Source of the DNA: Anabaena azotica FACHB-119
Lineage (GTDB): Bacteria; Cyanobacteriota; Cyanobacteriia; Cyanobacteriales; Nostocaceae
Length of the DNA stretch: 64,000 bases
Assembly: GCF_014697625.1 (NCBI RefSeq)
Contig: NZ_JACJSG010000018.1
Coordinates: 1 to 64,000 of the forward strand
Direction of reading: 5' to 3'
Under the pieces are notes generated by a model. The model saw only the letters and a list, made by a program, of their open reading frames with translations, was not told the DNA's origin and ran no database searches. The stretch's first letter is position 1. The number at the start of each line of letters is the position of its first letter. Made by a program: the position numbers and the translations under genes. Shown here one piece after another: positions 17,267 through 26,576 of this stretch.

Positions 17267-17576
17267 GCCTGTAAGCGATCGCTTATTTTACACTTCTTTA
17301 TATTAGACCTTGGATTCGTAATTAGGTGTTGAGGCTGCTGATTATCTTACAAGATAGGAAGCAGTGCTTCTCCTGTGCAAGGGCTTGCGCCATTACACAT
17401 AGTATCTGTAACATTCTTTTTTCTAATTGATATCATGTGGAATTTACTTAATGACAATCTTGAGAATGGCGTGTTAGAACGATTAATGAATGTGTAACTA
17501 ATATTACATTAAATTAGCGATCGCCTTTGATCTGATTTTTAGCCACTAAGCCAACTCTGACAAATTATTACCAGCA
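17267..17576. other. Spacer between divergent genes, promoter-bearing by position
   Basis: 310 bp between two divergently transcribed genes; it must carry both promoters. It has two HIP1-type sites (near 17275 and 17520) and is otherwise AT-rich without repeats. I see no defined operator. Confidence 0.4.
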
Positions 17577-18473
17577 ATGTCTATACAAACAGATTTGCAA
17601 CCATTGGAATCCCAAGATGTTAAAGTTCAACTGCTGTTAGTTGGAGGACATCAATATACTCTTTATTTAAAGTCAGATGCACCCATCTTAAATAGCCTGA
17701 TAACTACAATTGTGACTCGTGCTGCTAAACAAGAATCAGCTAGTCATTGTGTATTTCAAATTCCTATAAATGAAGGTCGTTCTGCTTTATGTTTTTCCAG
17801 TGAGCAACTTGTTGGCCTAGTTACAGAACCCCCTATATGGGTACAACAAGTAGAAAATATCCAACCTGTAGCCACCAATATTTTAAATTCTCATTATATT
17901 CAAATAGATAATTTTCTCTCTTCTGAAGAGCATGAGCGATTAATTAAATACGTACTAGCAAAAGAATCAGCGTTTACACCAACTAATACTTCCACTAATG
18001 ATAAAAATTACCGTCGTTCAATGGTTCTCTACTCGTTCCCTGAATTTTCTGAGCTAATTGTGAATAAAATTCAGAAAATGTTTCCCGACATCATTAGTAA
18101 ATTAGACATACCATCATTCAATATATCGCAAATAGAAAGTCAACTCACGGCACATAATGATGGTAATTTTTACAAAATTCATAATGATAATGGCAGCAAA
18201 GAAACTGCTACAAGAGAACTCACATATGTTTATTACTTTTATCGAGAACCTAAAAAGTTTTCCGGCGGAGAGTTACTCATCTACGATAGTAAAGTAGAAA
18301 ATAACTTTTATGTAAGTGCTGAATCTTTCAAAACTGTTGAACCGCGTAATAACAGTATTGTGTTTTTCCTCAGCCGATATATGCACGAAGTTCTAAGAGT
18401 GAATTGTCCCTCGAAATCTTTTGCAGATAGTCGCTTTACCATCAATGGCTGGGTACGTAGAACAGAAGTTTAA
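17577..18473 (+). CDS. 2OG-Fe(II) oxygenase, prolyl 4-hydroxylase type
   Basis: 298 residues. An N-terminal domain (1-105) of unknown fold precedes a double-stranded beta-helix oxygenase. Iron ligands are the H and D of FYKIHNDNG and the distal H of RYMHEVLRV. The 2OG-binding Arg is in FADSRFTINGWVRR. FSGGELLIYD is the conserved core strand. It should hydroxylate a peptide or small molecule using O2 and 2-oxoglutarate. The N-terminal domain may recognise the substrate. A terminator follows. Confidence 0.88.
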   Translation: MSIQTDLQPLESQDVKVQLLLVGGHQYTLYLKSDAPILNSLITTIVTRAAKQESASHCVFQIPINEGRSALCFSSEQLVGLVTEPPIWVQQVENIQPVATNILNSHYIQIDNFLSSEEHERLIKYVLAKESAFTPTNTSTNDKNYRRSMVLYSFPEFSELIVNKIQKMFPDIISKLDIPSFNISQIESQLTAHNDGNFYKIHNDNGSKETATRELTYVYYFYREPKKFSGGELLIYDSKVENNFYVSAESFKTVEPRNNSIVFFLSRYMHEVLRVNCPSKSFADSRFTINGWVRRTEV

Positions 18474-18516
18474 GTATCACTGCATTAAACGAATTATTGC
18501 AATATATTTTTATTGT

Positions 18517-18546
18517 AAAGAAGGCGCTCCTCAGTGTCTTCTTTTT
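18517..18546 (+). terminator. Intrinsic terminator of the 2OG oxygenase gene
   Basis: AAAGAAGGCGC (18517-18527) pairs with GTGTCTTCTTT (18534-18544) with two G-T wobbles around TCCTCA, followed by T's to 18546. Confidence 0.75.
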
Positions 18547-19077
18547 GTGTTTATGTTTTTAATAAAAACTACTGTTATCTTTATATAATTCATCAATATA
18601 AGTAATTGTTATATTTTACGCAAATATACATAAAATGTTTAGGTAAGTTTTTCAAAACTTGAAAATATTTGCATAAAAATAGTGAATTTTCTCTCTAGTT
18701 GAAAATACTTAATGTTTATATAAGCACATAGATTATTTTTATTTCATCTTAGAAAATAAAGTTACTATAAAAATCTAAATAAACTATAGACTGTATAGAA
18801 CTTGCTGTGGCAAATTATATCTACTGATACTTAAAAAATAAAAGCTTCAGAAATTGCTATTAAGTGCATCCCCAGTTAAAGTCCCTACAGAGTTGAAATG
18901 GCGGTAACAAGGTAAGTGAGTAAAACACTGATACTTAACTCACACAGATAAGCTGACTTTTTAATAAAAAAATAAACTCATTGTGTGACTGCTTCAAAGT
19001 TTTATTTTGAAGGGATTTTTGCAGCTGAAATGTGATTTATCTGAAGCTTTTGACAATCAAAAGGAGTGTATAAGTAA
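18547..19077. other. AT-rich leader region upstream of the PEP-CTERM gene
   Basis: About 530 bp with no open frame of note and no tandem repeats. An AAGGAG box at 19060-19065 precedes the GTG at 19078. The length suggests a long regulatory region or 5' UTR, but no specific site is recognised. Confidence 0.4.
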
Positions 19078-20052
19078 GTGGCTCAAATGAATACACAGCA
19101 ACTAATAGGTTATTTAACCTGTGGTTTGTCGTCATTAGCTGTAGTTATGGCTGGGCAAATCTCCCAAGCAAATGCAGCTTCAATGAGTTTTGACATTACT
19201 AATTTTACTGGCGATCCGTTACAAGCTAAATTTACGCTCGATGACACAATAGCGGGTGCTGGAAAAGTTCAGTTTACAGTAGCAATTGCGCCTAACTCAA
19301 CCTATAACAATATCGGCGATATACGGGGAATTTTCTTCGATATTAAGGACAACAATCTGTTATCAGGTCTGAGCGTCACAGCTATAGCTCCTACAATTAT
19401 TACAGGAAAACCTGAATATAGCCTGAGCGATCAACTTGTCAAAGTTGGTAATGCTAATCTAGCGGGTGGTGGAAATACCCGTAGTTTTGAATTTGGTATA
19501 GAAATTGGTGAGAATGGTTTAAAAGGTGGAAAAGATGACTTTCAAGTAGCAACCTTTGTGCTATCTCACAGTTCATTACCTTTAACTTTAGAGCAGTTTT
19601 ATGGTCAAGAGTTCGGTTTGCGTGTAACGAGTGTAGGGGTTGGCTCTAATCGTGAAGGAAGTAGTAAACTTGCAGGGATAGCCTCACCAGCGCCCACTCC
19701 AGCACCAACTCCAGCACCAACTCCAGCGCCAACTCCAGCACCAACTCCAGCACCAACTCCAGCGCCCACACCAGCACCCACACCAGCGCCAACACCCGCA
19801 CCGACTCCAGCGCCCACACCAGCGCCAACACCCGCACCGACTCCAGCGCCAACTCCAGCGCCAACACCCGCACCAACTCCAACACCAACTCCAGCACCTA
19901 CGCCTTCACCCGCACCTTACTATAATCCTCCTACTCCAACACCAGAACCTAAGAGAGTACCAGAACCTAGTGCGATCGCAGCTTTAGGATTATTTGCAGC
20001 AGGTGCTTTTAAAATTAAAAAGAAAAACAAAAAGAATAACTCACAGCTTTAA
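19078..20052 (+). CDS. PEP-CTERM exported protein with APTP repeat
   Basis: 324 residues from a GTG with an AAGGAG box 12 nt upstream. The signal peptide is about 1-33 (cleaved after QANA). A beta-rich domain (34-200, ASMSFDITNFTGDPLQAKFT) precedes an APTP tandem run of about 70 residues (about 204-275). The C-terminus is a PEP-CTERM sorting signal: VPEPS, then the hydrophobic IAALGLFAAGAF, then KIKKKNKKN. Such proteins are exported and processed by an exosortase at the cell surface. No exosortase gene is in the window. The substrate or partner is unknown. Confidence 0.85.
   Translation: MAQMNTQQLIGYLTCGLSSLAVVMAGQISQANAASMSFDITNFTGDPLQAKFTLDDTIAGAGKVQFTVAIAPNSTYNNIGDIRGIFFDIKDNNLLSGLSVTAIAPTIITGKPEYSLSDQLVKVGNANLAGGGNTRSFEFGIEIGENGLKGGKDDFQVATFVLSHSSLPLTLEQFYGQEFGLRVTSVGVGSNREGSSKLAGIASPAPTPAPTPAPTPAPTPAPTPAPTPAPTPAPTPAPTPAPTPAPTPAPTPAPTPAPTPAPTPAPTPTPTPAPTPSPAPYYNPPTPTPEPKRVPEPSAIAALGLFAAGAFKIKKKNKKNNSQL
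19684..19905 (+). repeat. 12-bp coding tandem repeat (CCAACTCCAGCA)
   Basis: In-frame units coding for Ala-Pro-Thr-Pro, with synonymous variation (CCCACACCAGCG, CCAACACCCGCA). Some multi-unit blocks recur exactly, showing that block duplication has occurred. Repeat number is likely to vary by slippage without changing the frame. Confidence 0.88.
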
Positions 20053-20083
20053 ACAGCACCATTGAATAATCAACATCAATAGT

Positions 20084-20130
20084 TTGGGTTGAGGAGTCTA
20101 TTAAAACTTCTCAGCCCAATTTCTGATTTG
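20084..20130 (+). terminator. Probable intrinsic terminator of the PEP-CTERM gene
   Basis: TTGGGTTGAGGAGT (20084-20097) pairs with ACTTCTCAGCCCAA (20106-20119) with two wobbles; TTTCTGATTT follows. Lies 30 nt after the stop codon. Confidence 0.65.
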
Positions 20131-20235
20131 GTGAATTGTTTCTCCAGCATGAGAAGATAGCGCTTAAATCACCATAAGACCGAGCAAAGTTCTAAAATTG
20201 AGAATTAAGGAGTATGAAAACAAACTGAGGAACTT

Positions 20236-20499
20236 ATGGCAGCTAAAGTAGAAATTTATACTTGGGCAACTTGTCCATTCTGCATCCGAGCTAAAAATTT
20301 GCTGAATAAAAAGGGTGTGGAATTTGTAGAATATGGTATTGATGGCGACGAGGAAGCAAGGGCTAAAATGGCTCAGAGAGCTAATGGTAGACGCTCAGTA
20401 CCCCAGATTTTTATCAACGATCGCCATGTAGGTGGTTGTGATGATATCCATGCTCTGGAAAGTAAAGGTAAACTAGACGAGCTATTAGCGTCTGGATAA
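20236..20499 (+). CDS. grxC: Glutaredoxin 3-type
   Basis: 87 residues with the dithiol active site TCPFC (C16, C19), cis-Pro in RRSVPQIFIND and the glutathione-binding GGCDDIHAL. A cytoplasmic thiol reductase that uses glutathione. The gshB gene for glutathione synthesis starts 102 bp downstream on the same strand, so the two are likely one glutathione unit. Confidence 0.94.
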   Translation: MAAKVEIYTWATCPFCIRAKNLLNKKGVEFVEYGIDGDEEARAKMAQRANGRRSVPQIFINDRHVGGCDDIHALESKGKLDELLASG

Positions 20500-20601
20500 T
20501 CAAGCCACAGAATTAAGCTTTTCCCCCAACAGTAATTGTGAATCTGTCAGGATATCAAGGGATAATTTATCAAAGAAATTCCTGGCGTTGAGGCAAAAGG
20601 C

Positions 20602-21564
20602 GTGAAACTGGCTTTTATTATTGATCCCATCCATCAGCTTGACCCATGTCATGATACTAGCGTGGCGCTGATGGAAGCAGCACAAGCTTTAGGTCATGAA
20701 GTTTGGGTAACACAAGCCAATTGGTTGAGTGTGGTAGACAGCAAAGCTTGGGCTATCTTGCAACGGGTGGAACTAGTACCGATACAGTTGGTTGATGGAC
20801 GTTGGCTAGCAACCAATCCTTGGTACAAGTTAGGCGATCGCCACTTCAATTCTTTGGAAACGATAGATGCCGTATTTATGCGGACAGATCCCCCAGTAAA
20901 TGATGCTTACCTTTATGCTACCTACGTATTGGATTATATTGACCAAACTAAAACTTTGGTGATTAACAATCCTGATGGTATCCGTAAGGCGAATGAAAAA
21001 ATGTACGCCCTTCAGTTTACCCAAGCAATTCCCGAAACCATTGTCAGTGCTGATAAACAGTTCATCCGCCAATTTGTGGAAGCTAAAGGCGCTACTGTCC
21101 TCAAACCCTTGGGTAACAAAGCTGGGGAAGGGATTTTATTTTTACAAGCAGGCGATCGCAATTTTAACTCCATCGTCGAACTTAGCACCCAACAGGGTCG
21201 ATTACCCGTCATGGTGCAAACCTATCTACCAGAAGCGAAAGAGGGCGACAAACGGATTATAATCCTCAACGGTGAACCTATCGGCGCTCTCAATCGTTTA
21301 GCCAGCAGCAGCGATTTTCGCAACAACATGGCGACAGGCGGAACAGTCGCCAAAACGGAAATTACTCCACGAGAGCAAGAAATTTGTCGCCAAATCGCCC
21401 CTAACTTACGTCGAGATGGGTTAATCTTTGTAGGTATTGATGTGATTGGTGGCTATTTAACAGAAGTTAACGTCACTAGCCCCACAGGGATACGCGAAAT
21501 CGACCGCCTAGATGCAACTCGCTTAGCTCATCAAGTAATTCAATGGGTTGAACAGAATCTATAG
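20602..21564 (+). CDS. gshB: Glutathione synthetase
   Basis: 320 residues from a GTG. The N-terminal MKLAFIIDPIHQLDPCHDTS and MRTDPPVNDAYLYATYVLD are the substrate-binding segments; the ATP-grasp part includes VLKPLGNKAGEGILFL and the metal site IFVGIDVIGGYLTEVNVTSPTG. It ligates glycine to gamma-glutamylcysteine. The TAG stop (21562-21564) overlaps the TATAGCAG terminal repeat of a MITE-like element, so the insertion has landed exactly at the end of the gene. Confidence 0.95.
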   Translation: MKLAFIIDPIHQLDPCHDTSVALMEAAQALGHEVWVTQANWLSVVDSKAWAILQRVELVPIQLVDGRWLATNPWYKLGDRHFNSLETIDAVFMRTDPPVNDAYLYATYVLDYIDQTKTLVINNPDGIRKANEKMYALQFTQAIPETIVSADKQFIRQFVEAKGATVLKPLGNKAGEGILFLQAGDRNFNSIVELSTQQGRLPVMVQTYLPEAKEGDKRIIILNGEPIGALNRLASSSDFRNNMATGGTVAKTEITPREQEICRQIAPNLRRDGLIFVGIDVIGGYLTEVNVTSPTGIREIDRLDATRLAHQVIQWVEQNL

Positions 21565-21800
21565 CAGAGGAGAGGGAATAGGGTACAGGTGAGTCCAGTC
21601 CTGTAGGCTTGTCGCCCACCGTAAGGAACTGGCGAACCCGACGGGGGACAGGCGGGAAAGCCGCTTGTTATCTTTTTCCTGTGAGTTTGCATCCTCATCT
21701 ATCCAAAGATATAGCAGTAGCCACATAGGTTAAGACACTGAGGAATCACAAAATATTTATAGTCAACGGGTTTTAAACTTATCACCTGTCCCCTGCTATA
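21560..21800. repeat. TATAGCAG-family MITE-like elements with a nested insertion
   Basis: TATAGCAG at 21560 begins a copy whose interior carries a second repeat (GTGAGTCCAGTCCTGTAGGC, 21591-21610). A further copy runs 21710-21800 (TATAGCAGTAGCCACATAGG to CCCCTGCTATA). The remaining spacer to 22110, between the convergent gshB and ftsZ genes, holds no gene. Confidence 0.68.
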
Positions 21801-22110
21801 GTTCCAACCTTTACTCTCTTATTTGCTCTAAAACACATTTGAGTGAAAAAGTCAAGTTGCTTTTGCCCCATTGTATAACCGTCGCCAGATGGATTATAAC
21901 AATGTTAATCATCAGACTTTGACACTCAAAGGCTTTCCTACTATTTCCTATCCCCTACTGTATTTCTTATAAGAACTTATTTTAAACAGCAACAAGATTT
22001 ACCAAAGATCGCAAACGTACCTCTGGTGAAACTTGAAAATAGCAGTTTTTATACAGCATTTAGCCTGACTAGAGACTACAAACTTTAAATAATCTCAAAT
22101 CGCCAACCGC

Positions 22111-23394
22111 TTAATTTTTTGGTGGTCGCCGTCTTTGGAGAAAATCAGGAATATCTAGCCCAGATTTTTCTTTCGGTTCGGGGGTAACGACTGGGGGAGT
22201 TGTTGGTGTTTGTGGTGCAGTGCGTTTTGGCGGAACAGATACCACCCGTGAATTGACAGCATTTTGTGGAGGTGCGGCTTGTACTTCTCCAGTAAATCCA
22301 GTCGCAATGACGGTAATTCTCACCTCTCCTTGCAACCTGTCATCAATCACTGCACCAAAAATAATATTGGCGTTGGGATCAACCACTTCATAGATTGTTT
22401 CGGCGGCGGCGTTGACTTCGTGTAGGGTGAGGTCGCTACCACCAGTGATATTGAAAACCACACCTCTAGCACCTTCAATAGAACATTCTAGTAGTGGTGA
22501 AGAAATAGCAGCGATCGCCGCCTCTCTCGCTCTTGATTTACCTGAACTCACGCCAATACCCATCAACGCCGATCCTGCATCAGCCATCACCGCCCGCACA
22601 TCAGCAAAGTCAACGTTTACCAAACCGGGAATCGTGATAATGTCCGAAATGCCTTGTACCCCTTGACGTAGTACATCATCAGCATAACGAAAAGCTTCTT
22701 GCACTGGCGTTTGTTCGGGAATCACTTCCAGCAACTTATTATTAGGAATAATAATCAAGGTATCAACTCTACTTTTTAATCCCTCAATACCTTGTTCAGC
22801 CTGACTGGTGCGACGACGACCTTCAAACACAAACGGACGTGTCACCACACCCACCGTCAAAGCGCCCATTTCTTTAGCTACTTCCGCCACAATTGGGGCT
22901 GCACCTGTACCAGTTCCGCCTCCCATCCCCGCAGTAATGAAGACTAAATCCGCACCTTCCAATGCTGTAGCAATCTCATCGCGTGATTCCTCAGCCGCCT
23001 TTTGACCAATCGCAGGATTACCACCTGCACCTAAACCGCGTGTCAGTTTCTGCCCGATTTGTAACCGACTAGGAGCGCCCGCCAGAGTTAGAGCTTGAGC
23101 ATCAGTATTAATTGACCAAAACTCTACACCAGAAACATCCGACTCAATCATGCGGTTAACAGCATTACCACCACCACCACCAACACCAATCACTTTGATG
23201 TTGGCTACTCTTCCAGGCACAATCTCACCAATGCGGCTACTTTCCACTGTTATCTTTTTGCTGTCGTTGTTTTGTCCAAAATTCAGTCCTGAGTGATTGA
23301 AGGGATTGCTTGAGTTTACTGCCAGTGATAAACTCGGCTGTCCCATCGATTGGGAGTTTCTATAGGTAAGCTCTTGGTTATTATCAATTGTCAT
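22111..23394 (-). CDS. ftsZ: Cell division GTPase FtsZ
   Basis: 427 residues from the ATG at 23392-23394 (MTIDNNQELTYRNSQ); the open frame extends 19 codons further but known heterocystous FtsZ starts at this Met. An N-terminal extension of about 60 residues precedes the GTPase domain (IKVIGVGGGGGNAVNRMI, tubulin motif GGGTGTGAAPIVA, then NVDFADVRAVM). A variable linker leads to the C-terminal peptide LDIPDFLQRRR, which binds membrane tethers. It polymerises into the Z ring. ftsQ lies upstream on the same strand across an unusually long gap. Confidence 0.96.
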   Translation of the reverse strand: MTIDNNQELTYRNSQSMGQPSLSLAVNSSNPFNHSGLNFGQNNDSKKITVESSRIGEIVPGRVANIKVIGVGGGGGNAVNRMIESDVSGVEFWSINTDAQALTLAGAPSRLQIGQKLTRGLGAGGNPAIGQKAAEESRDEIATALEGADLVFITAGMGGGTGTGAAPIVAEVAKEMGALTVGVVTRPFVFEGRRRTSQAEQGIEGLKSRVDTLIIIPNNKLLEVIPEQTPVQEAFRYADDVLRQGVQGISDIITIPGLVNVDFADVRAVMADAGSALMGIGVSSGKSRAREAAIAAISSPLLECSIEGARGVVFNITGGSDLTLHEVNAAAETIYEVVDPNANIIFGAVIDDRLQGEVRITVIATGFTGEVQAAPPQNAVNSRVVSVPPKRTAPQTPTTPPVVTPEPKEKSGLDIPDFLQRRRPPKN

Positions 23395-24641
23395 TGGATT
23401 TGTGAAAGGTAGATAAACGACTTTTTTAGGTGTTACGCATTTAGGAGTCAACTATAAGTTTAACGGTGCTGTTTTTCGCACTGTTCTCTATTTTTATCAC
23501 TACTGCCAACCTTAAGAAGATTGTAAGTGTGAAAATCTGCTACGAGACAAGCCATCAATATAAGTGAGTGCTTCCGTCCTTACCTTGGGTGATGGCGTAG
23601 CGCCCCCTTAGTGCAGATCCTTCCTTTGGGAAGCGTAGCAAAGAGAAGGAAACGTAGAGATGGCGTTTTGCTCACCAAAGGTGAACGCACAGCTAATTCT
23701 AGAGAAGTATACATACATTTACCTAAAATTGATCTGTATAGCTTCCAGAAGTTATTAATATTGTCTCCACATTGCAGTTTTTGCCTAGTATACCTTTGGT
23801 ATATAGAATACTCTGCTAACAATTCTCTTAAGAGTTTTAGTTGGTAGTTAATTTGACCCACAATAGTATTCGTTTTCCTAGCAATAGCAGCAAATACTGA
23901 TAACATTTTGTATAGTATGCTATTTTTATCTGTAAAATAATACCGAATATACGCTGTATTTCCTCTGGGATAATTAGTTTTAACCGCTAACTCTAGGCAA
24001 TTAAACATACACTTAATAAAGATACAAGTAATAACATAACTCAAGGTTGTCAGCCGATCACTTCATCTGTAAACATACGCTACAGCAAGTGTTCACTGCC
24101 TTAATAATATAGTTGATAGGTTTCACAATTGGGGATAATTCCCACATTAACCACAAAATCAGGCTGTGTTATTTTTCCTCAGACTTCAGAGATAATCGAG
24201 ACAGGACTCACGCAACTGGCACTTGGGGTAGGGTGCGTCAGATGTGGAAAATCCTTGAATCTGTACGAAATTATTGGGGCTAACGCACCCTACAGTTAGT
24301 TTGATGATGACAATTGCGTAAGTCCTACAAGAAAAACCTCAAGTCTCGGTTAGTTTGTTACTTTTTGTGACTAAATAAAATTTTAGTGACAACGTTATAT
24401 AAGCCTATCAAGCTTTTCAGTCATTAAGTTAGAAGATTTTAATATTGTCTCAGGACTTAAGATTCGCCTCTGAATCATAGCCTTACGGTGATAACAAGTT
24501 GCAAATGTTTCTTGTATTACCTAAGTAATGAACGCATAAATAGAGACTTTGCACAAGCATTCTGTAAAGGCATAAAGCAAACAACAAGATTTAGTTATGA
24601 AAATAAAATTTATTAATATATGAGGAATTTTTGACACATTG
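23395..24641. other. 1.25-kb region between ftsQ and ftsZ with inserted repeats
   Basis: No believable gene. It contains a palindromic repeat at about 23590-23690 (GATGGCGTAGCGCCCCC, GAAGCGTAGCAAAGAGAAGG), a MITE-like element at 24203-24326, and AT-rich sequence that must hold the ftsZ promoters. The 154-codon minus-strand frame at 23580-24044 translates repeat sequence at its end and looks unlike a real protein. Confidence 0.6.
24203..24326. repeat. 124-bp MITE-like element, AGGACT(C/T)ACGCAA ends
   Basis: AGGACTCACGCAACTG (24203-24218) faces CAATTGCGTAAGTCCT (24311-24326), an imperfect inverted terminal repeat, with inner inverted blocks TAGGGTGCGT/ACGCACCCTA. A truncated relative lies at 39397-39486. 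No reading frame. Sits in the leader between ftsQ and ftsZ. Confidence 0.75.
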
Positions 24642-25490
24642 CTAGGGAGTTGGCGTTTTAGGTGGCTCTGCCTTTTGGATCATATGTACTAAAGGAGAGT
24701 CAGGGTTTTTGAGATCGATGTAGTCTATTTCCGCAGGATTTAATTTTGTATTGATGTGGCGCAATTGGGCTAGTAAATTAATCTGGTCAGGTAATTGACT
24801 AGTGATAGCACCAAGAGAAACTTTGCCTAATTCGGTTTTGAGAATTAAATTATTTGGGTCTCGGTAATCAACTTCCGTAATTTTCACAGAACTTGTACTT
24901 AGATAAGGATATACTTTACTCCAGTACCGAGCGTATTGTTCTGGTGTGCCGATTACTTTTAGGCTAGGCAGTTTGATCTGGGGATTGACCAATTTATATT
25001 TGTCCAATGGTATCCATACTCCATTGGCATCGATCAGACCTGTAGTGGACTGTTTATTGCCACTATTATTAGACTGGGCTTGTGTCCTTTGCGCTACTGC
25101 TACAGGTACTCTTTCTGCGACTTCGATAATTAGCCCTGGTGGAAAAAGACGACGGCTGACGGTAGCTTGGGAAATGGTTGGTTGTTTCTTTAAAGCATCT
25201 GCGATCGCACCAGGTTGAATCCGCCATAAAGACTGAGGATAAGATAAATTTAGCAGAGACTTCATCGCTTCTTGTGACAGTGGTTGATTGCCAGATTTCA
25301 TCAGCACTTGGTCAGGAGTCTTCAGCACCCATATCGGTTGCAGCGCCACCCACAATAAACCACCAGCCAAACCAGTAACCGCCAAAGTGCGCCAAATAGC
25401 CTGAATAATTTTCATCTGGCGTTGTCTACGTAGTTTTTTCCGCCTTTGGGCTAATTCCTTTTGGCTAACCGAAACGATATCTGGCATCAA
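24642..25490 (-). CDS. ftsQ: Cell division protein FtsQ
   Basis: 282 residues. A basic cytoplasmic segment (RRKKLRRQRQMK) is followed by one membrane helix (about 33-52), a POTRA domain (QPIWVLKTPDQVLMKSGNQP...SLWRIQPGAIADALKKQPTISQATVSRRLFPPGLIIEVAERVPV) and a periplasmic beta domain. It links early and late divisome proteins. The second Met (residue 2) is an equally possible start. Placement upstream of ftsZ matches the cyanobacterial division cluster. Confidence 0.9.
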   Translation of the reverse strand: MMPDIVSVSQKELAQRRKKLRRQRQMKIIQAIWRTLAVTGLAGGLLWVALQPIWVLKTPDQVLMKSGNQPLSQEAMKSLLNLSYPQSLWRIQPGAIADALKKQPTISQATVSRRLFPPGLIIEVAERVPVAVAQRTQAQSNNSGNKQSTTGLIDANGVWIPLDKYKLVNPQIKLPSLKVIGTPEQYARYWSKVYPYLSTSSVKITEVDYRDPNNLILKTELGKVSLGAITSQLPDQINLLAQLRHINTKLNPAEIDYIDLKNPDSPLVHMIQKAEPPKTPTP

Positions 25491-25749
25491 TACCTCTTTT
25501 TGCTTTCAGTCTAAATTCCTTAACTAGGCTTGGGCGATTTGATAACTTCACAGCGACCACATGAGAATCATGGCATAAGTTCCTTGTACCTGCCAGCAAA
25601 ACCTGAAAACAGTTTCAGTTATCAGTTATCAGTCCTGACGGATAAAGAAGCGTGAGATTTAGGTGATGTGGAAAATTCCTGTGCAGTCAGGCGGATATCT
25701 CAACCATGACCAACTTTGTACGCCAAAGTTAGTCATAGCTGTACTAGCG
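25491..25749. other. Spacer upstream of ftsQ
   Basis: 259 bp. Holds a short TTATCAG heptad patch near 25614-25632 and otherwise non-repetitive sequence; it must carry the ftsQ promoter. No gene seen. Confidence 0.4.
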
Positions 25750-26106
25750 TTAAGAGCGATCGCCTCGTAACAAATCTACACTGCCATCCTGTTGGTTGTT
25801 TTCTTCCGTTGCTGCTGGTAGTAAATTTCTTAAAAAAGCTTGCAATCTCATACGTTCAATGTATGGCCAACCTCCCTCCGCTTCAATATCTTTCAGCAAA
25901 GCGTAGAGTTGCTGGCGATTATTAGGCAAACTCTCTTGAAATGTGCCATCACGAATCTCTCTGTGTAATAGCTCTAACTGACGCAGCAATTGTAAAAGAG
26001 CCGTGGTATTTCCTTGGCAACTTTCAGCCACATCCTGCACTACAGTTGTAATTTTGTGTAACTGCTCAGATAATTGCCCTGATTCTGTAATACCGTTGTT
26101 GCTCAT
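25750..26106 (-). CDS. Conserved hypothetical protein, helical
   Basis: 118 residues, cytoplasmic and largely helical: GQLSEQLHKITTVVQDVAES, ALLQLLRQLELLHREIRD and then PNNRQQLYALLKDIEAEGGWPYIERMRLQAFL. The heptad spacing of Leu suggests a coiled coil in the first half. Family not recognised. It precedes ftsQ on the same strand with a 259-bp gap, so a division role is possible but unsupported. Confidence 0.65.
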   Translation of the reverse strand: MSNNGITESGQLSEQLHKITTVVQDVAESCQGNTTALLQLLRQLELLHREIRDGTFQESLPNNRQQLYALLKDIEAEGGWPYIERMRLQAFLRNLLPAATEENNQQDGSVDLLRGDRS

Positions 26107-26576
26107 GCAACCCTCTCTGTTTAGATGAAGTTTACTTAAATTTACCGAATATAGCTATCTTTTCTGTTCCAATACAAATTTACAGATATATTCGCCTGTT
26201 TTTCCCAATCCCCAATCCCCAATCCCCAATCCCTTTAATACTAAATTGGCGCAGTGACGTTTCACACAGACTCAAAACAAGCCTGACGGGATCAACGGCA
26301 GCTACTCAAGATTAGAGTGCTTTGATTTTGCGTTAAAAAAAATCGTATGATCTGGCTGATTTCCCTAATAAAGCGATCGGCTGTATTTAGTGGTAACACA
26401 TACATAATACAGAACGACTTGGGCGACCCTGCCGATACCTGCGGCAATCGCACAGTGCGAAGAGAAAATAAATCTTCGTGTTATTTGAGGTAAGTAGTGA
26501 TGCCACTTTAGCGCAAAATGTACTTATCCCTATGCCCAAATCCTTTATATATCGATTTTTGACATTGAGGTTGATC
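26107..26576. promoter_or_regulatory. Upstream region of psbO
   Basis: 470 bp between the divergent hypothetical gene and psbO. CCCCAAT heptads run 26203-26233. A GAGG box at 26567-26570, 6 nt before the ATG at 26577, supports that start over the upstream in-frame Met codons. A HIP1-like GCGATCG lies near 26372. The promoter itself is not resolved. Confidence 0.5.

Noticed and set aside
19605..19897. Two minus-strand Gly/Val- and Leu/Glu-rich frames
   Set aside because: They are reverse translations of the APTP coding repeat.
23580..24044. 154-codon minus-strand frame upstream of ftsZ
   Set aside because: Its C-terminal third translates a dispersed palindromic repeat, composition is unlike the neighbouring proteins, and no domain is recognisable.
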